Of a stretch of DNA of 6,201 nucleotides, positions 1 through 5,665 are shown piece after piece. Below the pieces are notes generated by a model, which was not told the DNA's origin, made no database searches, and saw nothing but the letters and a program-made list of their open reading frames with translations. The position numbers and the translations under genes were made by a program. The DNA is from Anaerolineae bacterium (GTDB lineage: Bacteria; Chloroflexota; Anaerolineae; CG2-30-64-16): assembly GCA_025454565.1 (NCBI GenBank), contig JALOOE010000158.1:1-6201 (forward strand). The letters run 5' to 3'. Numbering within the stretch: position 1 is the stretch's first letter; each line of letters starts with the position of its first letter.

Positions 1-435
1 GAACGCGGCCTGGTCAACCTGGATATCACCCGTGGCAACACCTGGCAGTTGACCGACGATCCCCAGGATCGCGCCCCGGTGTTCTCGCCCGACGGCAAGA
101 AGATTGCGACGACCTATCGGCAGACAGATCACTGGGAAGTGCATACGGTTAATGCCGACGGCACCGGACGCGCGCGCTTGACCGAAACGCCGACGACGGT
201 GCTCATCGATCAACAACTGAAGGGACAGCCGGCGCGCTCCTGGAACAACGCCGCGCCGTCCTGGTCACCTGACGGCAAGCAGATCGCCTTCCTGACCGAT
301 CGCACCGGGCAATGGGAAATCTGGGTGATGAACGCAGATGGCAGCAATGAGCGGCCGCTGCTTCCGGCCAGCGCGCTGGGCGGCAAACAGATCAAGTATG
401 ATGGCGTCAATGAACGCGTGATTTCGTGGAGATAG
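1..435 (+). CDS. C-terminal part of a TolB/PD40-type beta-propeller protein (5' end outside the window)
   Basis: The frame is open from base 1 to the TAG at 433-435, giving 144 residues of a longer protein. Two clear PD40 (WD40-like) repeats are visible, at about residues 25-62 and 85-122. Each has an S-P-D-G-K turn followed by a strand, then N-A-D-G and a closing strand. An earlier partial blade ends with Q-L-T-D near residues 16-19, and the last residues (E-R-V-I-S-W-R) look like a closing strand. Such propellers occur in TolB, in surface or periplasmic sensor proteins and behind kinase or peptidase domains; the visible part cannot distinguish these. The roughly 22 residues between the two repeats are longer than a normal blade junction and may form a loop. 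No catalytic motif is seen. The next gene starts 7 bases after the stop, so the two are probably cotranscribed. The TTG at 49 is internal, not a start. The fold is well supported; the function is unknown. Confidence 0.85.
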   Translation, partial: ERGLVNLDITRGNTWQLTDDPQDRAPVFSPDGKKIATTYRQTDHWEVHTVNADGTGRARLTETPTTVLIDQQLKGQPARSWNNAAPSWSPDGKQIAFLTDRTGQWEIWVMNADGSNERPLLPASALGGKQIKYDGVNERVISWR

Positions 436-442
436 ATGGATA

Positions 443-979
443 ATGAAGCATGTCAAGTGGATAGCTCTGGTCGTTTTGATTGTTGTTATGGTGGCAGGGG
501 CGGTCGGCTATTGGCAGTATGGCCAGGGTAAGCAAGCGGGCATCACCGAGGGGTTGGCAACCCGAGACCGCTTCTTCATGGATCGCCTGGCTGGTGCGGC
601 CGCGGCCGCTCAAGGCAGCGGCGCCGCGGCGAGCGCGGGTCAGACTGGCGGCGCCGCAGCGGGCGCAGCAGCGTTAGCTGGCGGAGCACGAAGCGGGCAG
701 GGCGCAGTAGTCGGCAACTTTGCCACCGGACAGGTCAAGTCGATCAACGGCAATGATCTGGAGATAAGTACCGCAACTGAGGTCACGAAGGTCAAGTTGA
801 CGGACAAGACGCAGATTCAAAAGACCGTTTCCGGCGCGCCGAGCGACATCAAGACAGGCGAGCGCGTCGTGGTCCAGGGTAGCAAGGGCGCTGATGGGAC
901 GCTCGAAGCCACCAGCATCCAGCTCGGCGCCGGTCGCGTCGGCGGGCCGGGCGGCGGCCCAGGGCAGGGCAGCCAATGA
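443..979 (+). CDS. Single-pass membrane-anchored protein with DUF5666-like C-terminal domain
   Basis: This 178-residue protein has three parts. Residues 6-24 are strongly hydrophobic after a K-H-V-K start, consistent with an uncleaved N-terminal anchor that leaves the rest outside the membrane. Residues 50-90 are Ala/Gly-rich low complexity, probably a flexible linker. Residues 95-161 form a small beta-rich domain with the pattern G-x-V-x-S-I-N-G-N-x-L, D-K-T-x-I, D-I-K-T-G-E-R-V-V-V-x-G and D-G-T-L-x-A-T-x-I. That pattern resembles the DUF5666 family, whose role is unknown. The tail (162-178) is Gly/Pro-rich. The ATG at 443 was chosen because it begins the membrane segment; GGAG at 428-431, inside the upstream gene, is a plausible but distant ribosome site. 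The ATG at 436 is in another frame. The gene lies 7 bases after the propeller gene and overlaps marR by four bases, which suggests shared expression. The domain call rests on recalled pattern only. Confidence 0.8.
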   Translation: MKHVKWIALVVLIVVMVAGAVGYWQYGQGKQAGITEGLATRDRFFMDRLAGAAAAAQGSGAAASAGQTGGAAAGAAALAGGARSGQGAVVGNFATGQVKSINGNDLEISTATEVTKVKLTDKTQIQKTVSGAPSDIKTGERVVVQGSKGADGTLEATSIQLGAGRVGGPGGGPGQGSQ

Positions 980-1524
980 CGTATGTGCAGGCCATCGGCG
1001 CTGAGTCGAGGACGATCCCCGGTTCAGAGTCCGGTGTGCAGGTCGAGGATATCCGCTTGCTGATCCTCATGGTCATCAAGACCTCGATGCGCGACCTCGA
1101 TCGCCGTCTGGAGGCCAGCGGCACAGGGATCAGCGGCCTCCAATTTGGCGTCATGCGTCTGCTGAGCCAGGAGAGCGCGACGATCAGCGAGCTGAGCGGG
1201 CGGATGCTGTTAGCGCCGGCCACCCTGGTGCCGGTCATCGATGCGCTGGAACGCAAAGGCTTCGTGCAGCGCGGCTCCGATCCCAAGGATCGCCGGCGCA
1301 TCCCGCTGGTGCTGACGGAATCTGGTCTGGAGATCATCACACAGATGGCCTGCTCCAATGAGCCGGATTCGCTGACGCTAGGTCTCGCCAGCCTCGGCCG
1401 CGAGAAGTCGCGTCACTTGCAGGCGCTCTTGTACGAGCTTGCCAACTATCTCATGGGAGATGACACGTCGGTCGATCGTGCGCTTACTATGGCATTCAGC
1501 GGCCCACCGAAGTCGATTTCCTGA
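976..1524 (+). CDS. MarR-family transcriptional regulator
   Basis: The 182-residue protein matches the MarR winged-helix fold. Residues 24-47 form an N-terminal dimerisation helix. A helix-turn-helix follows at about 68-94 (A-T-I-S-E-L-S, then A-P-A-T-L-V-P-V-I-D-A-L-E-R-K-G). The wing lies at about 99-113 and carries the family's typical D-P-K-D-R-R-R followed by a hydrophobic strand and L-T-E-S-G. C-terminal helices for dimerisation complete it. It is somewhat longer than the usual 140-160 residues, with about 20 poorly conserved N-terminal residues and a short tail. The start is supported by the ATGA overlap with the upstream stop (976-979), which indicates translational coupling. MarR proteins are dimers that usually repress adjacent genes and release DNA on binding small molecules or on oxidation. 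The neighbouring exporter pair is the natural target, but that is inference. The ligand is not predictable. Confidence 0.92.
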   Translation: MTYVQAIGAESRTIPGSESGVQVEDIRLLILMVIKTSMRDLDRRLEASGTGISGLQFGVMRLLSQESATISELSGRMLLAPATLVPVIDALERKGFVQRGSDPKDRRRIPLVLTESGLEIITQMACSNEPDSLTLGLASLGREKSRHLQALLYELANYLMGDDTSVDRALTMAFSGPPKSIS

Positions 1525-1525
1525 G

Positions 1526-1555
1526 ATGTCAGAGTTTTGTCTCCAGCAGGCATGA
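1526..1555 (+). CDS. Possible 9-codon leader peptide ORF (MSEFCLQQA)
   Basis: ATG at 1526 begins one base after the marR stop (TGA 1522-1524) and reads nine codons to a TGA at 1553-1555. That stop lies inside the left arm of the terminator hairpin (1546-1557). There is no good Shine-Dalgarno sequence, so translation would depend on reinitiation by ribosomes finishing marR. A ribosome on the last codons would cover the left arm and block the terminator. An ORF this short arises easily by chance, so this is a candidate suggested by position, not a proven gene. Confidence 0.25.
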   Translation: MSEFCLQQA

Positions 1556-1579
1556 CGGTTGCGTCATGCCTGCGTTTTT
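1546..1579 (+). terminator. Intrinsic terminator / candidate attenuator before the ABC exporter genes
   Basis: A perfect 12-bp inverted repeat is seen: GCAGGCATGACG (1546-1557) pairs with CGTCATGCCTGC (1562-1573) around a GTTG loop. One G and five Ts (1575-1579) follow. This is a classic Rho-independent terminator, 21 bases after the marR stop. It closes the propeller-DUF5666-marR unit, but it also lies directly in front of the exporter's ribosome site, so it may work as an attenuator in the exporter leader. The same palindrome could serve as a binding site for a dimeric regulator. Confidence 0.85.
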
Positions 1580-1580
1580 G

Positions 1581-1586
1581 AGGAGG
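1581..1586 (+). promoter_or_regulatory. Shine-Dalgarno AGGAGG that fixes the TTG start of the first ABC gene
   Basis: A perfect AGGAGG sits five bases before TTG 1592-1594 and one base after the terminator's T run. It selects TTG 1592 (or less likely the adjacent CTG 1595) over the in-frame TTG at 1559, which would lie in the hairpin loop. The terminator stem does not include this site, so the hairpin would not hide it. Confidence 0.85.
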
Positions 1587-1591
1587 TACAT

Positions 1592-3559
1592 TTGCTGTCC
1601 AGACCCACCCAATCCGGCGCCTTCGGCAAACCGAGTCTCGCCGGCCTCGGACGCGCCATCCGCTATCTGGGCCACTACCGCAGAGTCACGCTTGCTGCTT
1701 ATGGCGCGCTCCTCATCTCCATCGTGGCGCAGTTGGCTGTGCCGCAGTTGGTGCAGCGGATCATCGACGCCATTACCACCGGCGTCGCGGCGCAGAACGT
1801 CGCCAAAGTGCCCCTCGCGCTCCAGCCCACCGCCCTTGCCGCACTCGGTTGGACGCCCGAGCAGTTCGCCCGCTATCAGACCGGCGCTGAGACCGCACTG
1901 ATCACAGCCGGCCTGTTGATCGTCGCATTCGCCGTCATGCGCGGCTGCTTCGCCTTCGGTCAGGGTTATTTGTCGGAGCGTGTTTCGCAGAGCGTGGCCT
2001 TCGATTTCCGCAACGAGCTATACGCAAAGATTCAGCGCCTCTCCTTCAGCTACCACGACCGCAACCAGACGGGCCAACTGATGATCCGGGCCACCGACGA
2101 CGTGGAAAAAGTGCGCATGTTCATCGGCCAGGGGTTGCTGATGACCACGCAGTCGCTCGTCCTGCTCGTCTCGGCGCTGCTGATCCTGCTCTTCACGAAC
2201 TTCAAGCTGATGCTGGTGATCCTGCCGGTGCTGCCGATCGCCTTCGCCATCTTCCTGGTCTTCGGCCGGATCACGCAGCCGATGTTCATGAAGGTACAGA
2301 TCAAGCTCTCGAAGCTGAACACCATCCTCCAGGAGAACCTGGCCGGCATACGCGTCGTCAAGGCATTCGTGCGCGAACCGGAGCAACAGGTCCGCTTCGA
2401 AGCATCCGCCGAGGATCTGATGCAGCAGCAGATTCAGGTGGCGCGCGCCTTCTCATTCCTTTTCCCCGTCGTCTTCCTGATCGCCAACCTGGGACAGGCC
2501 GCCGTCTACTACTTCGGCGGCGTGCAGATCATCAACGGCACGCTCACATTGGGCGAATGGCAGAAATTCAGCCTCTACCTGGCTTACGTCTTCTTTCCGC
2601 TGGGCCAGCTCGGCTTCATCATCAACCAGATGTCGCAGGCCAGCGCGTCGGCGCAGCGCATCTTCGAGATCTCGGATACCCAGAGCGAAGTGGCCGACAA
2701 ACCGGATGCGGTGGCGTTGCCGTCCGTCGAGGGCCGCGTGGCCTTCGACAAAGTGACGTTCAGCTACTTCGGCGGCGGCGAGCGCGGGCTCTCCGAGCCG
2801 GTGCTGAAGGATGTCAGCTTTGCCGCTGAGCCGGGCCAAACCGTGGCGCTGCTCGGCGCCACCGGCAGCGGCAAGAGCAGCATCATCAACCTGATCCCCC
2901 GCTTCTATGATGTCACGTCGGGCGGCGTCACCATCGACGGTCACGATGTACGAAATGTCAAGCTCGACTCGCTCCGCTCGCAGATCGGCATCGTGCTGCA
3001 AGACACTACGCTCTTCACCGGCACCATCCGCGACAATATCGCGTTCGGCCGGCCCGATGCCAGCCTGGAGGATGTGATCGCGGCAGCCAAAGCCGCCGCC
3101 GCCCACGATTTCATCCTGGAGTTCGTGCAGGGCTATGACACCCCGGTCGGCGAGCGCGGCACAACCCTCTCCGGCGGGCAGAAACAGCGCCTCGCCATCG
3201 CCCGCGCCCTGCTGATGGACCCGCACATCCTGATCCTCGATGATTCGACCTCCAGCGTGGACGCCGTCACCGAATACACGATCCAGCAGGCGCTGACCCA
3301 CCTGATGGAAGGGCGCACCAGCTTCGTCATCGCCCAACGCATCAGCACAGTGCGCAACGCCGATCTGATCCTCGTTCTCGACCGCGGACGGATCGCTGCG
3401 CAGGGCAAGCATGAGGAGCTGATGGAGGATAGCGCGATCTACGCCGAGATTTACGCCTCGCAACTGGTGGAGGACGCAGCCGCAGAGACTGCAGCCGCAG
3501 AAACTGCGGGCGCAGAGACTGCGGGCGCGCAGGCCGAGTCCACGCAGGAGGTGGCATAA
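1592..3559 (+). CDS. ABC exporter half-transporter, degenerate-site subunit (TMD-NBD)
   Basis: This is a type IV (exporter-fold) half-transporter of 655 residues. Six membrane helices are visible, at about 32-54, 102-121, 181-201, 206-225, 287-310 and 323-344. The nucleotide-binding domain follows: A-loop Tyr392, Walker A G-A-T-G-S-G-K-S (422-429), Q-loop Gln470, signature LSGGQ (526-530), Walker B I-L-I-L-D ending at Asp550 and D-loop S-S-V-D (554-557). Two key residues are changed. Asp551 replaces the catalytic Glu, and Gln582 replaces the H-loop His (I-A-Q-R). In heterodimeric exporters these changes mark the subunit that supplies the Walker motifs of the non-hydrolysing site. The loop after helix 1 (about 55-101) is extended. 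The C-terminus (629-655) is an Ala/Glu repeat tail. The partner gene begins in the stop codon (TAATG). The substrate is unknown; drugs or lipids are likely given the family and the MarR neighbour. Relatives include TM287, BmrC/YheI and LmrC. Confidence 0.95.
   Translation: MLSRPTQSGAFGKPSLAGLGRAIRYLGHYRRVTLAAYGALLISIVAQLAVPQLVQRIIDAITTGVAAQNVAKVPLALQPTALAALGWTPEQFARYQTGAETALITAGLLIVAFAVMRGCFAFGQGYLSERVSQSVAFDFRNELYAKIQRLSFSYHDRNQTGQLMIRATDDVEKVRMFIGQGLLMTTQSLVLLVSALLILLFTNFKLMLVILPVLPIAFAIFLVFGRITQPMFMKVQIKLSKLNTILQENLAGIRVVKAFVREPEQQVRFEASAEDLMQQQIQVARAFSFLFPVVFLIANLGQAAVYYFGGVQIINGTLTLGEWQKFSLYLAYVFFPLGQLGFIINQMSQASASAQRIFEISDTQSEVADKPDAVALPSVEGRVAFDKVTFSYFGGGERGLSEPVLKDVSFAAEPGQTVALLGATGSGKSSIINLIPRFYDVTSGGVTIDGHDVRNVKLDSLRSQIGIVLQDTTLFTGTIRDNIAFGRPDASLEDVIAAAKAAAAHDFILEFVQGYDTPVGERGTTLSGGQKQRLAIARALLMDPHILILDDSTSSVDAVTEYTIQQALTHLMEGRTSFVIAQRISTVRNADLILVLDRGRIAAQGKHEELMEDSAIYAEIYASQLVEDAAAETAAAETAGAETAGAQAESTQEVA
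3476..3535 (+). repeat. 15-base tandem repeat encoding an Ala/Glu tail
   Basis: Three near-identical in-frame 15-base units occupy 3476-3490, 3491-3505 and 3506-3520. A diverged fourth runs to 3535. They encode A-A-A-E-T, A-A-A-E-T, A-G-A-E-T and A-G-A-Q-A at the C-terminus of the first ABC protein, beyond the conserved nucleotide-binding domain. The length probably varies between strains by slippage. A structural or regulatory role is possible but not shown. Confidence 0.8.
3546..3553 (+). promoter_or_regulatory. Shine-Dalgarno AGGAGGTG for the second ABC gene
   Basis: AGGAGGTG matches the 16S rRNA 3' end and stands five bases before ATG 3559. It lies within the last codons of the first ABC gene. 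Together with the one-base TAATG overlap, it predicts efficient, coupled translation of the two subunits, as suits a 1:1 heterodimer. Confidence 0.85.
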
Positions 3560-5607
3560 TGTTCGGTGGTGGGCCTGGCGGACCTCGCCAATTACTCGCG
3601 CAGGAAACCAGCAAGCCGGTCAACACGAGCGCCACGCTCGGCCGACTGCTACGACTCTTTGGCCGCTTCTGGCCGATGCTGATCGCCGTTGCCGTGCTGG
3701 TCGTTGCCGGCACCTATGTCCAGGTGCTCACCCCCGATCTCGTGGGGCAAAGCGTGGACTGCTACCTGACGCCGGCGACGACCAGCCGCTTCACGTCCGA
3801 TCTCAGCGGCGGCAAAGCGCAGGACGCGCTGTTGGGTGGCGCGGCCGCCGTGGGCACGGCGCGCAGCGCCTCGGCAAGCAACTGCTGGTTCGCCACCTCA
3901 ACGCTGGGGACCGGCGCTATCCCGCCCAATTCGCCCGCGGCCGACTACATCGCCGGACTCGCCCGGTTGGTGCTCGTGCTGGTGGTGCTCTATCTGCTGG
4001 GTTCGGTCATGACCGGCTTACAGTTCTACCTGATGACGTGGACCGGCCAGCATGTGCTGAAGGGCCTGAGGGTAAGCGTGTTCCAGCACCTGCACAAGCT
4101 CTCGCTCAGCTACTACGCCGAAAACGAAGCCGGCTCCGTCATGAGCCGCGTGACCAACGATATCGACACCCTTCAACAAGCCATCAGCTTCGTGCTGGTG
4201 AGCGTCGCCAGCGGCCTCCTGCTGATCGTCTGGATCGGCATCGTGATGTTGCGGCTCAGCCTGCCCTACGCGCTGATCAGCATGAGCGTCATCCCGCTCA
4301 TGATCGTCGCCACGTGGTGGTTCTCCAACCAGGCGCGCAAGGCGTTCCGACGCACGCGCGTCTCGATCGGTAACGTGAATGCTGATCTACAGCAAAGCAT
4401 CGCCGGCGTGCGCGAGGTGCAGGCGTTCGGCCGCGAGGACGCCAACATCGAGAGCTTCCGGGCATCGAACGCCGCCAACCGCGACGCCAATGTGCGCGCG
4501 GTAGGTTTCACCGCGGCGCTGGCGCCCACGCTGGAAGCGCTCGGCTACCTGGCGATGGCGATCACCACCGTGGTAGGCGGCTTGCTCCTGCTGCGCGGCC
4601 AATCGCTCTTCGGCACCGCGATCTCACTGGGGCTCGTGATCACCTTCCTGCAATACGTTCAGCGCTTCAATATGCCGATCCAGCAGATCTCGGTGCTGTG
4701 GGCCAATCTGCAAAGCGCAGTCGCGGGCGCAGAGCGCATCTTCGCCTTGCTGGACACGGCGCCTGCCATCCAGGATAAAGCGAACGCGCCCGAGATGCCT
4801 GCCATCGTCGGCCAGGTGGAATTCGATCACGTGGATGCGGCCTATAAACAAGAAGAAAACGTACTATGTGGCGTCTCATTCACGGCCGAGCCGGGCCAGA
4901 CCATCGCGGTCGTTGGCCCTACGGGCGCCGGCAAGACCACCATCATCAACCTGATCCCGCGCTTCTACGATGTGGTGGGCGGTGCGATCCGCATCGACGG
5001 CCATGACGTGCGAGACGTCACGCGCGCCAGCCTGCGCCGGCAGATCGGCATCGTGCTGCAGGACACCTTCCTGTTCAGCGACACGGTGATGAACAACATC
5101 CGCTTCGGCAAGCCGGACGCGACGGACGAGCAAGTAGCGAACGCGGCGATGCTGGCGCGCGCTGATGAGTTCATCCGGCGACTGCCGAACGGCTATGATA
5201 CGATGCTCGGCGAACGCGGCAGCGGCTTGAGCCAGGGGCAGCGACAGCTCCTTGCTATCGCGCGCGCCGCGCTGACCGATCCGCGCATCCTGATCTTGGA
5301 CGAGGCCACGTCGAGCGTGGACACCCGCACCGAGCGGCAGATCCAGAAGGCGCTTGATGAGTTGCTGCGGGGGCGCACCTCGTTTGTCATCGCCCACCGC
5401 CTCAGCACCATCCGCAACGCCGATCAGGTGCTGGTGCTGGTGGATGGCGAAATCGTCGAGCGCGGCAAGCACGACGAGCTGCTGGACCGCCGCGGCGCGT
5501 ACTACGAACTGTACATGAAACAGTTCCGCCGCGAGGAACAGGGTATGGCGAAGGTCGGTGGGAACGGCCAGGGCGCCACGCCCTTCCCGGCCCCCGCGCC
5601 GGCTTGA
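3559..5607 (+). CDS. ABC exporter half-transporter, catalytic-site subunit (TMD-NBD)
   Basis: This 682-residue exporter half-transporter is the partner of the preceding gene. Helix 1 is at about 40-60 and helix 2 at about 131-156, with four more before residue 390. Between helices 1 and 2 lies an unusually long, Ala/Ser/Gly-rich external segment (about 64-129) containing Cys68 and Cys109, a possible disulfide pair. The nucleotide-binding domain has A-loop Tyr429, Walker A G-P-T-G-A-G-K-T (453-460), Q-loop Gln501, Walker B with Asp581 and catalytic Glu582, D-loop S-S-V-D and H-loop His613. Its signature is LSQGQ (557-561) rather than LSGGQ. Its own Walker motifs plus the partner's LSGGQ would form the hydrolytic site, while its LSQGQ faces the partner's degenerate Walker motifs. 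The same asymmetry is known in TM288-type subunits. The Pro/Ala-rich C-terminus is not conserved. The substrate is unknown. The start is set by an excellent ribosome site. Confidence 0.95.
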   Translation: MFGGGPGGPRQLLAQETSKPVNTSATLGRLLRLFGRFWPMLIAVAVLVVAGTYVQVLTPDLVGQSVDCYLTPATTSRFTSDLSGGKAQDALLGGAAAVGTARSASASNCWFATSTLGTGAIPPNSPAADYIAGLARLVLVLVVLYLLGSVMTGLQFYLMTWTGQHVLKGLRVSVFQHLHKLSLSYYAENEAGSVMSRVTNDIDTLQQAISFVLVSVASGLLLIVWIGIVMLRLSLPYALISMSVIPLMIVATWWFSNQARKAFRRTRVSIGNVNADLQQSIAGVREVQAFGREDANIESFRASNAANRDANVRAVGFTAALAPTLEALGYLAMAITTVVGGLLLLRGQSLFGTAISLGLVITFLQYVQRFNMPIQQISVLWANLQSAVAGAERIFALLDTAPAIQDKANAPEMPAIVGQVEFDHVDAAYKQEENVLCGVSFTAEPGQTIAVVGPTGAGKTTIINLIPRFYDVVGGAIRIDGHDVRDVTRASLRRQIGIVLQDTFLFSDTVMNNIRFGKPDATDEQVANAAMLARADEFIRRLPNGYDTMLGERGSGLSQGQRQLLAIARAALTDPRILILDEATSSVDTRTERQIQKALDELLRGRTSFVIAHRLSTIRNADQVLVLVDGEIVERGKHDELLDRRGAYYELYMKQFRREEQGMAKVGGNGQGATPFPAPAPA

Positions 5608-5614
5608 GACACAG

Positions 5615-5649
5615 TGTAGCCCCGAAGGGCATCATCCTTCGGGGCTACA
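5615..5649 (+). terminator. Strong hairpin after the ABC operon, no T run (probable terminator or dispersed repeat)
   Basis: TGTAGCCCCGAAGG (5615-5628) pairs perfectly over 14 bp with CCTTCGGGGCTACA (5636-5649), around the 7-base loop GCATCAT. It begins 7 bases after the second ABC stop and ends 16 bases before the next gene. No T run follows, so it is not a canonical intrinsic terminator on either strand. It may stop transcription in a T-independent way, protect the 3' end of the exporter mRNA, or be one copy of a dispersed palindromic repeat. Confidence 0.6.
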
Positions 5650-5665
5650 TGGCATACCTCCGCCT

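Noticed and set aside
436..445. ATG at 436 as the start of the second gene
   Set aside because: It is in a different frame that does not encode the membrane anchor or the DUF5666-like domain; ATG 443 does.
596..609. GC-only palindrome GCGGCCGCGGCCGC
   Set aside because: It falls in Ala-rich coding sequence made of GCG/GCC codons and needs no other explanation.
1149..1156. CGTCATGC in marR, matching the start of the terminator's right arm
   Set aside because: It could pair with the left arm as an antiterminator, but the match is eight bases and lies about 400 bases upstream inside conserved coding sequence, so chance is more likely.
849..1358. 169-residue open frame on the - strand across the DUF5666-like and marR genes
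   Set aside because: It crosses two well-supported + strand genes, is Arg/Ser-rich and has no family features.
1559..1591. In-frame TTG at 1559 as the start of the first ABC protein (11 extra residues)
   Set aside because: It lies in the loop of the terminator hairpin and has no good ribosome site, whereas TTG 1592 has a perfect AGGAGG at proper spacing.
2453..3463. 336-residue open frame on the - strand inside the first ABC gene
   Set aside because: It is antisense to the conserved nucleotide-binding domain, has the His/Asp/Arg-rich make-up typical of GC-rich shadow frames and shows no recognisable motif. The similar - strand frame at 4876-5472 is rejected for the same reason.
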